A program made the translations under genes and the position numbers. Shown here piece by piece: positions 21,450-32,008 of a stretch of 64,000 bases of DNA; position 1 is the stretch's first letter, and every line of letters starts with the position of its first letter. Location: NCBI GenBank assembly GCA_010909165.1, contig MU008194.1:186001-250000 (forward strand), given 5' to 3'. A model generated the notes under the pieces. It ran no database searches, was not told where the DNA came from, and saw nothing but the letters and a program-made list of their open reading frames with translations. This stretch comes from Anthoceros angustus. Taxonomy: Eukaryota; Streptophyta; Anthocerotopsida; Anthocerotales; Anthocerotaceae.

Positions 21450-24400
21450 TGGTTAAAAAAAATTCATATGCTTTTGTTTAGCAATATATGTGTAGAAGGT
21501 AGATAGCACTAACATGGATATCTGACACAAAATATTTCTCACTTCTATTAGCAACTGCATTTGTGCAATTACAATATGTAGCATTGTGTCCAAATATTGT
21601 GTAATCTCTAAGTGTGAGTTTAGCAATGATCTGAAGGATACAATGTAACAACTACATTAAAATAAAAAGGATCTTCATTGATGTTGGAAAAACATTCAGA
21701 TCTTATGCTACATCGGTTTATGGTTACATACAAGTATAGTCTGCGAAAATGTGTGGAATAACTCTGAGAAATGCAAAAGACACACAAAGGGTATTATTAC
21801 TCATCTAAGGAACTGCAAGATTTTTATCATAACTAGGAGCTCACATGGTTACCTGAGAAATTGCGTTAACCACATTTAAGCGTGCATCCTATCACCATGG
21901 ATTCACGTGAATTGTTTTAGAACATTACACCATGTTATTTACTAATCAATGCGGCAAGAAATAAAAATATAGACCCTACTTGGTAGGTTTGGAGACATGC
22001 TACTCACTTCCTTTTGATTATCTGATTCTATTTTTTTTGATTGAGCAACAACTTTGACGTTGTTTGCAACCAACCTAAGAATAATAGTTTTCTTCTCCGC
22101 AATGCATCTTTGGATATATCTGGATCAAACAATATTTGAGCTCTTTAAAGCTGCAGCTGGAATCAAGTTTATGGGACAAATGTACATTGATGATAAGCCA
22201 CAACTTGTAGCAATTTTCACAAAATTTTGATTTTGAACCTAAATCTATAATTTTGGAATAGATAGCTACCTTACTTATAATCAGACAAGGTTTTCCTAGT
22301 GCCCAACCGAGTGTCCAAATATAATGCAACTCCACCCTACAACAATAGAGGACTTCTCCTTTTACCTCCATCAAATTCTTGATATTACAAAATGACAGCA
22401 AAGGTAGGGTAAATTGTACCAGTTTAAGAGTATAATCATATGATGAATATTTATGTTTTTGGTCCAGAATATGAAATAAGTGATCTCGTATTGTGGTAAC
22501 AAGATCTGATCCTGTATTTTTCCATCATCAAAAAAATATTAATAAATGATATGTAGGGAAAAATTATAAACATAGATGTTGAATTTGACAAAAGAATGTT
22601 TGAATCAATGCATCACTATTGCAACTCATGCATGTTAGGAACCTCGGAGTGTCACTAAAATACTATTTGTTCCGGAAGATGAGAAACAACGACAGTGTAC
22701 ACCATCATGAAACTCCCCGCCAACATTTTTTTCAAGTCTACACTTACAAAAAATGGATTTGTAAGGCATTGCATGTAGCTCAAATGCCACACCATGCTGT
22801 TTATTGAATCCTAGTAAAAATAGTAGTCACCTCAAGGTCTCGTCAGAAAAGCTTTCACTTATGTCAGTATTAATGGTGTCCGTTTCAGGTTCTCTCATCG
22901 ATGATGATTCAATATAATTGAAAAGCGAACTATCTCCAGAGGAGTTCATCCTCCTCTATCCAATATATATAAAAAAACTATCAATTATCTCCAAAATACT
23001 TTGTCTTCATGAAAAATTTCCGTCTAAACGAAATGAAATTATTTTTTGAGGAAAGAAAACAAAAAATATAAAATACAAATATTCTTCATACTTTATATAT
23101 ATCTAAATTTGATAAAATTTCAAAAAAATTTCAACTTAGACTCTAAGAGAACAATAACTTACTCAAAACTTGCTAAGTATGAGAGCTATTTTGTTTAAAT
23201 TTTAGTTCAAATAGGAGCTATTTTGTTCAAATTTTAGTTCATTTTTCTTCAAATAGGAGCTATTTTTTAAATTTTAGTTCATTCTTCTTCAAGTAGTTAC
23301 ATTTGATGCTAATGGAAAATTTATATTTTGTTACTATACTTACTACCATTTTACAGGTTTTTGTATGATAAAAATTTTCTATATGAAGAACATTTTTCAA
23401 ATCAAATGATTAAAATTTTCAATGATACAAAGGAAGAATCCCTCAAGCTATTATTTTCATCCCAATGTTATGCATTTCTAGGATCCATCATCAGTCATGT
23501 ACATAGCATGTTGGTTTTTTTTTGGTTTGGTTTAGCTTATAGTAATCTAAATGGTAATTATTATATTTCAGTGAAATAATTCATTTTTTAATAGGAAGGT
23601 ATAGGTTATGATTAGGTAGGTAATACCTAGGTATTTCATATCATTATTCAATTTTATTAAATTTTAAAATTTTATTAAATTTTAAAATTTACTAGAAATT
23701 TTATTAAATTTGAAGCAAATACTATATATCCTTTTTTATACATAGGACATAGGTATCCAAGGACAGCTAGCAAGTGTGTTGCGACTTTAACCACACCAAG
23801 CCATATCTCTAACCTAGGACTTAGGGGCACCACTGCACATATAGCAAGACTGTTGTAACCCGACTATCCCTAGCCATATTGCCAACTAGGTACTACATAC
23901 TAAACACCACACAATGATGCCACTATGTCTAGATCTAGTGGCCAGTACTCTTGTTGATCATGCTTAGTGTAGCTTTTGAGCTAATCTCATACATCTTGCT
24001 CAAATTATGACGATCCTTTCTGTAACTTATAACTTGCAAAATACGTAATGCATATACCTCATGGACACAAATGTAATAAGGGGACACTAGTAGATCGTAT
24101 TGTCATTGGCGTATTGGGATTAGGGAGCTCCAAGCACAAGGTCAATTCTTTAGGAAAAGGATGCAATACTCATTTGAAATTGGGATTCTAGGGTCATAGT
24201 ACCTGGTCTTCATGCTCCCTTAGCATAGAGCTTGGCTTTCAATTCACTTAAAGGATGGATTGATTGATTTATTAATTTATTGAATATATACATATAATAT
24301 ACTAAAACATCCGATCTACAACAAACTTGTAAAATGCATTCTAGAATATCGTGGCACACGATTGTAAACCGAGATCTCAATCCTAGAATGATCAAAGAGC

Positions 24401-25060
24401 TCAAATTGAGAGTATTAGAGTGGTTCTAGAAGAATTTAATTTTTACAAAGTTTTTAAATAAATTTCTGGTTTATTTTGGTTTGCTGCTAGTTCTACACAT
24501 GATGGTTTCTTTTATATTAAAAATTTTAAAATTCTAGAAAAACCCAAAAAAGTTTAGAAGTCAGATTTTCAACCAAAGTTTTGCCACAATTATCGGCTTG
24601 AAATAGCAGCTTTGTAGCAAAACTCTAGTTAAAAATCAAGCTGTATATTGTCTTGAGAAAGGGACATGTCAAACTAGCATAGATAACTACACTCTTTCAA
24701 GATACAAGATGTCTTAGACTAGAGATTCTTATATAGTCTAGCAAACTTAGGGCTTCAGCTGGATCACTAGTAATATATTAAAATTATAAGTACCTCCACC
24801 ATAATTTAGAATAGTAGGATTTAAGAGTAAACTAGGTGGTACTATTCTTGGGGTAAGATTAATACCGAAGTAATCAGGCTTGAGGCCTATGCTAGGTACA
24901 CAAAATTATCTTGAAAACAAGCTAACTAATTGATTCTTATAGCTTTAATAGTAGTTAAGATATTTTATAATTAGTTAAGGCTTTATTTCATAGTACATTC
25001 ATAAAGGATAAATTTTAAACTAAACTGAAGGAAGATCTTGTGCTTTGGAGTCTCACACAA
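21450..25060. other. AT-rich DNA upstream of the PI3K gene
   Basis: May hold further 5' exons: a minus-strand frame around 21490-21650 and another at 22075-22401 are open and might encode the ras-binding or N-terminal region, but no motif is secure. A related pair of diverged sequences lies at about 24530-24665 and 25300-25425. Otherwise nothing recognised. Confidence 0.4.
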
Positions 25061-25064
25061 GGAA

Positions 25065-25172
25065 ATTCAATACAATAAAATATAGTATAATACAATACAA
25101 TAAAAAGCCCGGGTAACTGTGGGTTAGTCCCCCCTTGTACTTTGTTATTTGTATTTTATTATATTGTATTGT
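25065..25172. repeat. AT-rich imperfect inverted repeat
   Basis: An arm rich in CAATACAATAAAATA-type words (about 25069-25105) is mirrored by TATTTTATTATATTGTATTG (about 25149-25172), with a GC-richer loop containing CCCGGGTAACTG. Could be a hairpin or MITE end. Confidence 0.5.
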
Positions 25173-25679
25173 AAACCAATCACCCCTCTAGGTGATATTG
25201 CATATGAATGTAAACCAATCATTGGTGAAGGCCAAGACCACTAAGAGTCACGTGTCACATTTGCTTTAACTCGTTGAAAACTTAACCACAGCAAAATTTT
25301 ATACGTCTCCTTAGAATTTTTGAAGCCCTAATTTTCAGCGAAGGTTTGCTACGAGTTTGGACTATCTATACTTGTTGCAAAACTCTATTAGAAGATAAGC
25401 CTTATATCGTCTTAAGAAAAGAACTACAAATCTTTTGTTTATGGCAATTCTAGTACTTTATAAAGATGAAAAACATTTGAGTACGATAGAGCTCATGAGA
25501 TCATAGCAAGACAAGACCATGTCGTGCAAACTATCAGAGTCTCAGGCTCAAACTTTCATGAATCTTCTTTAGTCTAGTACGCTCCGGCCAAAGAGGAGCT
25601 TGGGTCTTCCGACTCTATGTTTTGTGTTCTCTTCAACACGAAATCTTGATTGACCAAATTGTATTGAGGTCTAGATGCT

Positions 25680-26170
25680 CTGGCTTTACAACAGCAAAGC
25701 TAATCGACCAGCAAGCCACGAAGAACCTTCATCGCATCACCACCCATGACGCTATCCGCGATGTCATGTTTGCCATAGCTTGCGAAATTGGCTACATGGC
25801 CTGGAGGGAGCGAGGGTACACTCTTTGAACATGCCGCTGACTTGTACTTTGTCCGAGGTGACCAGGTTTCGATGGCGGATATGGTGGTTATTGACCCTAC
25901 TCGAGACAGCATTTCTGCTCAAGTTATCATTAACCGTCCTGGTTGTGCTGCCGCCGGGGCTGCAGCTCTCAAGTTCGTGAAGTATAGCGGGATGCAAGCA
26001 GACCACTTCTTTATTCCGCTCACACTCGAACGTATAGGGCAATGGCTGAGGACTTCGATAGATTTCTCAAGTCCTGTGCCAGGCGACGGCAAATTGACGC
26101 TTCTTCCTCTTCCTCTGTAGTTTGTAGGCCATTTGTTCTTCCTGCATATGATATTCTAGGAGGAGTAGAT
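25680..26170 (+). pseudogene. retroelement ORF C-terminal relic (non-LTR type), frameshifted
   Basis: Three frames combine into one protein-like path: HDAIRDVMFAIACEIGYMAW, then TLFEHAADLYFVRGDQVSMA with DMVVIDPTRDSISAQVI, then HFFIPLTLE, then EDFDRFLKSCARRRQID. The order (conserved DxxxxDPT strand, Ala-rich linker, FxPLxLE.YGxW, Ser-rich end) resembles the C-terminal segment that follows reverse transcriptase in many non-LTR retroelements. A poly-T and CTCAATAAATT tail follows at about 26245-26285. No reverse transcriptase remains. Family assignment is my inference. Confidence 0.45.
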
Positions 26171-26746
26171 AACTTCAGGTAAGGAGCTTAGTCGCTCCTT
26201 TGCACCTTGACCCCCGGGGTCCACCTTGGTTGTCCCCTACTGGATGGGTTTTTTCCCGTCGTTCTTTTTTCTCAATAAATTATATATTCCTAACTCATGA
26301 TAAATTGTGCAATCCAATAATAAAGCCAACATAGAAGTCTTCTCTTTATAGGGTAGTTTCCTATGACCTGGCTAAAGATTATTCCATATTTGTTCAAATG
26401 GTGCCAAGAGATGCCGACGTGTTCTTTGTATATGTATTCTTCAAGTATTTAATAATGAAATATTATTACCTATTTATAACATATATGCAACAAGTCTTCA
26501 TAGTCTTCCTAGGTACATAGTGAGGAATCAATTAATGTATAAATATATAACATAAAAAATATGAACTCTTGTTTATTAGTAGATGTGGAATAACATCAAA
26601 CCCAAGTTATGCTTTGGATCTGTGCCAGGTCGTATAATAAGTTTTAGTTGCATAAAGAGTTTCACCTCATATCACTTTAGGAAATTACTTTCTATTGCAA
26701 CATGTATAAGACCTTTTAAATTCAAAATCAAAAATTTGCTCTCATT
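26171..26746. other. AT-rich intergenic, nothing recognised
   Basis: Likely promoter region of the following DUF26 gene; TATA-like words are too common here to pick one. Confidence 0.4.
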
Positions 26747-27193
26747 ATGACTAAGTTTGACAAAAAAAGAATGAGGTTTTGCAAATATAAATCTATATTA
26801 ATTTTTTCTACCATTCTTTATTTGATTATCAATGCACGAGCAGTACCAGACACTGCTCATGTTTCTCACTGGTGTGGTACGAAGTTTAGGCTTCTTGATC
26901 CTAGAGCTCCTTATGTCAAGCTTGCTTTGAATAGCTTGGTGGATGGTGCAAGTAATCTATACCCTGCACCACAATCTACCTTTCTTAATGTGGTACCACC
27001 TCCAGAAACGTTTTGGGGTTATACTCTTTGTTATCCAAACCAGCAATCAATGACTTCTGCAGATGAATGCAAAGAATGTATTAGAAAAGTAATCGATCTA
27101 ATTCAAAATGAATGTCATTTTAGTGCCGAGGCTGATTATCGTTCAAAGGATTGTTATTTACGTTTCTCAATTTTTGGGTTTTTTAAAAGATAA
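26747..27193 (+). CDS. secreted DUF26 (Gnk2/stress-antifungal domain) protein
   Basis: One exon, 148 residues. Residues about 10-32 form a signal peptide (SILIFSTILYLIINARA), so the product should enter the secretory pathway and apoplast. The mature part holds one DUF26-type domain: an N-terminal Cys in HWCGTKF, a conserved SLVDGASN helix region, and near the end LCYPNQQ, ADECKECIRKVI, NECHF and KDCYLRFS. These cysteines match the six-Cys DUF26 scaffold of ginkbilobin-like antifungal proteins and cysteine-rich receptor kinases. No membrane helix or kinase follows, so it is a secreted single-domain form. The first Cys-to-Cys spacing in the CxC..C motif is 12 rather than 8 residues. Mannose-binding residues cannot be confirmed by eye. 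Confidence 0.75.
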   Translation: MTKFDKKRMRFCKYKSILIFSTILYLIINARAVPDTAHVSHWCGTKFRLLDPRAPYVKLALNSLVDGASNLYPAPQSTFLNVVPPPETFWGYTLCYPNQQSMTSADECKECIRKVIDLIQNECHFSAEADYRSKDCYLRFSIFGFFKR

Positions 27194-28308
27194 ATTAAAA
27201 AGAGATTATTAATATTGATATAAAATATTGGTAAACGATGGATATTGATAAAAAGATTCATGGATTCTATATACTATCAACCTATCAATATTTGAGATTG
27301 CATAATACTAAGGACACACAAATTGATAAAGAGAGTATAGAAGACAATTATTTCCTCTCTAGTCATAGGAGTGATGTATTACCAGAAGTTAACATTGCAT
27401 ATTGTACATCAACATATTCCTTGTTAAAATTTTGATGTGCAATATTTGAAAACATTATCATATGAAGTTTTGAACTACACTTCTAAATCGGTGGAATTTA
27501 TCAAGGGCGAATATAGAAATTATTTTTTGAAGCACTTTCAACAATAGAACTAATGTCCGTTAAATTCCAAAAGTGTGTAGCTAAGAGAGTTGTAGAGGTC
27601 ACAACGCACTTTTAGATTCGAGTCTAGAACTAGTTTAGGATGGATTCTAAAGCCACTCCTTAAAAGCGCTCACGATAAATCCATTCTCCATTATTTTTCC
27701 TTCAAAACATAGGTCTTTGTGAACCCTCTTGTAAGGGTGTAAAATCCCTCTCAACTGAATGTACCTCTTTTTCCTCCAATAGATAAATGATGCCTTGGGA
27801 TTGTATATAAATACATTTTCTTTTCTTTTAGTCCTCTATGTGAAAATCCATAAAAAAATAATATACAAAAAATTAACAATAAATGTTTAACTTGATACGC
27901 TCATTCAAGTGTATATGGTAGTTATCCAAGAACTTTGTAATTAAGTGACCAATTGATGGAAGACTAGACCAGTTTGTGAAAGAGAGTTGGGATAATAACA
28001 TGTTTTAAATGTTGTATTAACTCTTCTTCAAAGGGGCTTTATGTGGTCGACAACTAACTCCACATAGCATAACCAATCGGTGGTAAAATTGCTAAACTCA
28101 TGCAGTTAAGGAGCATACATAACCAAGCAGCTGGTGACCCCTTGGGCATGCTATTGCTTTTATATAAGAAACCTTGCAATAGGAAATCTTATCAAAGAAT
28201 AGCCACTCAGGTTTCGAGATTTTTAGGGAGATAAATCATGAAATTTGTTTTCAATTATGCAAGCCCTATGTCCACGTCAAAAAGCCATAAAATTCATAGC
28301 ACACGGTT
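27194..28308. other. AT-rich intergenic, nothing recognised
   Basis: A 65-codon frame at 27238-27435 has no motif. Confidence 0.5.
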
Positions 28309-28372
28309 CTGTATAAGGCTTTCCAAAGGCAACCCTCCCTGTATAAGGCTTTCCAAAGGCAACCCTCCCCTG
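28309..28372 (+). repeat. 32-bp direct duplication
   Basis: CTGTATAAGGCTTTCCAAAG plus GCAACCCTCC occurs twice back to back. Confidence 0.8.
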
Positions 28373-28430
28373 GGAGGGTGCCGAGCCAACCAAAATGTAT
28401 GACGTAGTCATTATATCAGAGCCCTGCAAA

Positions 28431-28502
28431 TGCGTCTGCCGGGAGTCGAACCCGGGTCTATTGCTTGGAAGGCAATTATCCTAACCGTTGGACTACAAAC
28501 GC
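28431..28502 (-). tRNA. tRNA-Gly (anticodon UCC)
   Basis: On the minus strand the sequence folds as a full cloverleaf of 72 bases with discriminator A (CCA not encoded). The acceptor stem GCGTTTG pairs with CAGACGC with one G-U. The D-arm contains AGTCCAACGGTTAGGAT. The anticodon stem ATTGC/GCAAT encloses CTTCCAA (anticodon TCC). The T-arm CCGGGTTCGACTCCCGG is perfect. A-box and B-box promoter elements are therefore intact. The sequence resembles nuclear plant tRNA-Gly(UCC). No intron. Confidence 0.93.
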
Positions 28503-29005
28503 TAGCTGCAGAGCACTTTGTTTCGTAATTATATAATGACAAATAGTTTACAATTCCCCAAAGATTCCTCTCAACAGGTTTTTTGACTCAAATTTCGGCC
28601 TCGACTCATGACTTTACTTTATATCATTCGATGTACCGTGGAATTGTCCACAGTTGATGCAAAAGTACTCCTAGCGGGACTAGATAAAAATTGACCTCAG
28701 CGCCAGGGCAGCCGTGGTCGTGGCGACTATGGCTGCGGCGGTTCTCTGGGCTCCTTTCCACTAAGCTTTCAGTGAAGATATCGAACATGAAAACGCTGAG
28801 AAGAACGCCTGGCGGAACAAAGACCCAGTCATGGTAAAGCAGCGCTCTCAAAAATTAGAAACAAATAGGTGTACGGAAGGGCTCAAATCGGGCCTTCCAG
28901 CCATTCTGGGGTGCATCTGCACTCGTAGCCTGCAGCCCACCTGTTTCCGAAGCCCAACTGAAATGATTTGTGCACCCAGTCGGTGAACAGTGAGCCTTCG
29001 TAAGT
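28503..29005. other. 3' flank of F-box gene, nothing recognised
   Basis: Short minus frames here overlap the F-box 3' UTR side and show no motif. Confidence 0.5.
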
Positions 29006-30497
29006 TCAGAGGTGAACTGCACTGTGACAGAAAGAAATCTGGGACTGGAAGCCCAGGTTTGGCAGGCGGGACAGCCACTTCCACGTCTTGTTTCCGACAT
29101 GGTAAATAAGAATGGATCTAGTTTGGTTGATGGTATGATTCCAGCAGTACACATAGATGTGGCCACCCACTCCGAGAAAGGTGGCATCCCGCAAAAAGTC
29201 GCGATGACATTCCATGGCCTTGATCTGCTCTCTAGTCACAGAGTCATGCTTCACCCAGTGATCCCTGGCGCCTGCGAAGATCGTGCAAGCTGATCGTCAG
29301 GGGAGGAATCGGTACTCCAGTAACCGGCGCTGGTTGGTAATCGGCTTGCTTACCTGATACCGGATCCGTGACCAGTTCCCAGATCCCGATGCCCTCAGCA
29401 TCGTGCCATCGCTCGAACGGATCGTTGGAGCCATTGATGTAGTCAAGCAGCAGCAGAATCCGGCCCCCGCACTCCACAAGATGACAGAACGACATCCGCA
29501 ACGTCCCATTCTGCAGCGGCATCTCGTCTGTGGGCACCGGAATGTCCACTGCACCTGCTGACCGAAAAACGGCAGGTTCAACCCATGAACTGAAAAAACA
29601 CACTACTGCCTAACTACACCGAGCTCACTCACCATTGTTGTGGATATCGTAGGCCACCACAAAGTACCGGTCATAGGAGTCCGGTGGGAAGATGAGAAGG
29701 TAGAGCACCCCGTGGCAGCAGACCCCACAAAAGAGGCTCCAGATGAGGGAACTCTGAGAGGTGCGCTCATCCAGGCGAGCCATCTTGACCACCTGCCAGG
29801 CCTTAGTTGTGGAATCGTAGACCTGGGACACGAACCAGTTCACGTCCTTGTCCACGGCTAGGATGATGATCTGGTAGCTCGTGACCGCGTAGTCCCTGGA
29901 GACCGTGAAGAAGATGTTGGCCTCGCTAATGTTCCAGCCCATGTCGGGCACCCTGCTAGGATATCCATCCGGAATGGGCACCTTGTCCAGGACCTGGAGG
30001 TTGTCCAGGCGGCGGGGACCCTTGATCACCACCCACTCCTCCTCCTGCACCTTGCCTCGGTCCCCGGAATCCACAAACGACTTCTTCAGCAGCAGCAGCC
30101 CCTTGTCAGCCTTCACGAAATCCAGCCTCACCATCAGGAGCGAGTCGCTCAAGCTCCGATCCATGGGCAGCTGCTGCCACACGTCCAGCTTGGGGTGGTG
30201 AAGGGCAGCGAACAGCTGCGTCGTCTGCCCCACCACAAACAGCTGCAGGAACCAGCCCTGCCCGGCTGGGTCTGCCACCGACGAGAAGCTGAGGATTCTG
30301 GAATAGTACTCCTGGTGCAGCAGCAACCGCCATCTCTTGCACACCTGGGAGAGCTTGATCACGACGGGGTACGAGGCGGGCAGACATCGCATTATCTCCC
30401 TTTCCAAAATGTGGACTGGCATACGGCTCCAGACCTGGGAATCGTCCACCACCCCGATGCCCAGGCTCCACAATTTGCTCACTTCCTCCACTGACAT
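29006..30497 (-). CDS. F-box protein with kelch-type C-terminal repeats
   Basis: Three exons, 30497-29633, 29554-29354 and 29271-29006, joined through GT-AG introns of 78 and 82 bases, both in phase 1; 443 residues, frame intact. Residues about 23-65 form the F-box (VWSRMPVHILEREIMRCLP, then KLSQVCKRWRLLL), which would bind SKP1 in an SCF ubiquitin ligase. The C-terminal part has beta-propeller-like blocks (VSQVYDSTTKAWQVV, LIYHVGNKTWKWLSRLP) typical of F-box/kelch or FBA substrate-recognition domains. An in-frame ATG 54 bases upstream (30551) exists; I prefer 30497 because the extra segment is hydrophobic and unlike the family. Substrate unknown. Confidence 0.85.
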
Positions 30498-30551
30498 CTC
30501 CACCACTGAACCAACCCAGCCAAGGAATGGAATCACGGTCACAGAAAGCAA

Positions 30552-31263
30552 GCAGACACTACTATCACTCTTTGCAGGGCAAGAAGTCCGGGACCCTTGA
30601 AGGCTCCAACGACTTCCCCTTTCAAGCTTTTTTAAGTTAAAGAAACAGATGAGATTTTTAGTGACACTTGGAAACCCCGAGCGTTAAGTCTTGTGTACAG
30701 AAAAAGTCTCGACGAACAATTAGCATACCTCCATCCGAGTGGATACCAAATGCAATGCGCCCAGTCCAATACTCTAATCGGCCAGGTTCAGCCAGCTGCT
30801 AGTCGGGGGGAACCTGCTTTACACCCTCACATGTCTGATGGTGAGCTTCGACACAGTTTAGAGTATCCTGAAGGGATCCGGCCCCTTCGTAACACAGATC
30901 CCGAGCCATCCCCGTTTCGTGGTCGGGCGTTACACTTGCACATCCTCATCCCACAGAAACACCGCATACAGGCTTGATGTTGTCTGCCATGAACTGTCAC
31001 CCGCAAAGCCGGAAAACACGCTGATCACCTCGACATCCTGCCGGCAATCCCACGCGATGGCCTTCCTCTCCAATTTGCTTTTAACCAATCAATCCCTTGC
31101 AGACACCAGCCTCGAAAGGACCTTCCGAGGCGGCCAAATCTTGACCTTCTGATGGCTTAGAACCAAAAACAAGATGTCAGCGCCCCGCACCAGGCCAGTC
31201 AATCCCGGCGTAATTCCTGAGCCGTGAGTCGAACCTCATGTGGATCCATCACGTAGACAAAGC
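30552..31263. other. intergenic, nothing recognised
   Basis: Upstream of the F-box gene. A 94-codon plus frame at 30693-30977 has no motif. Confidence 0.5.
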
Positions 31264-31698
31264 TTACTTCTTCCGAGCCTGGCTCTTCAGCCTGTTCATG
31301 GGGCGCGGCATTTCTAGGTCAGGCGCCAACCTGATGCCCGAGGAAGTCCTCTGCAGCTCCTCCTCCTCCTCCTCCTGCTCCTCCAACGGCCCCGATCCCC
31401 TCGTGAATTCCACCAAAGGATCCTCGCTGCTCTCCCTCACCCAAACGTCTCCGATCTGCACTTCACTTTCATAGTACCGCTGATCCTCGGGGGCCTGCTC
31501 GGAGAAATATTTCTCCCGCAGTCGCTGTGCACAAACCTTTCGTATCTGTACGTATTTTGCCACATACTCGGCAGCCTCAAATCGCGTGATTCTAGCCACT
31601 GTCGCCCTGTTTGCGCCCTGGCCCCGACCAGAAGCTGCCTTGGACGCGGGCGCCATGCTCGGCTGCCGTTGGCTCCCGATTGCCATCTCCTCCGACAT
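31264..31698 (-). CDS. small hypothetical protein, 144 residues
   Basis: Single open frame with an Ala/Gly/Gln-rich N-terminus, a central alpha-helical segment (FEAAEYVAKYVQIRKVCAQR), a glutamate run (EEQEEEEEELQ) and a basic tail ending RLKSQARKK. I do not recognise a domain. The TCC microsatellite on the plus strand encodes the Glu run. Support for being real: its start lies 311 bases from the divergent G-patch gene, a telo-box sits just upstream of it, and the frame is free of stops with balanced composition. Possibly a nuclear protein, judged only by the charged tail. Confidence 0.5.
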   Translation of the reverse strand: MSEEMAIGSQRQPSMAPASKAASGRGQGANRATVARITRFEAAEYVAKYVQIRKVCAQRLREKYFSEQAPEDQRYYESEVQIGDVWVRESSEDPLVEFTRGSGPLEEQEEEEEELQRTSSGIRLAPDLEMPRPMNRLKSQARKK

Positions 31699-32008
31699 TC
31701 GATCACGATCGCTCTCCAGATCGGCTTCTCGTTGGCTCGCAACCTAGGGTTTCGAGTTGACCTAGGGCTCACAAGGAATTAAGACTCCAATTTCCATGTC
31801 TGAACGCCTATATATACGGCTATATGTCTTGAAGAGAATACATAGAGCCTACAAGGTCATCGGAAATATTCTGGCGGCTCGGAAAGTCGTTACGTTGGTG
31901 GGTACTTGCCCATGGTTCAGGTGCAGGCGAGGTGGGCTTTGGTGAGGCTGCAAACGCAAGACTTCGAATTAGAAGCTCGACTTTGCTGCGGGAGCTGCCT
32001 AGAAGAAG
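31699..32008. promoter_or_regulatory. shared divergent promoter region with telo-box
   Basis: 310 bases separate the two start codons of the minus small gene and the plus G-patch gene. On the minus strand AAACCCTA (telo-box, 31744-31751) lies about 50 bases before the small gene's ATG. A second related TAGGG word lies near 31761. A TATATATA-like element is at about 31809-31817. Telo-boxes are common in promoters and leaders of plant ribosome-biogenesis and translation genes. Confidence 0.5.

Noticed and set aside
31238-31474. Plus-strand Ser-rich frame
   Set aside because: The complement of the Glu-rich run of the minus-strand small gene.
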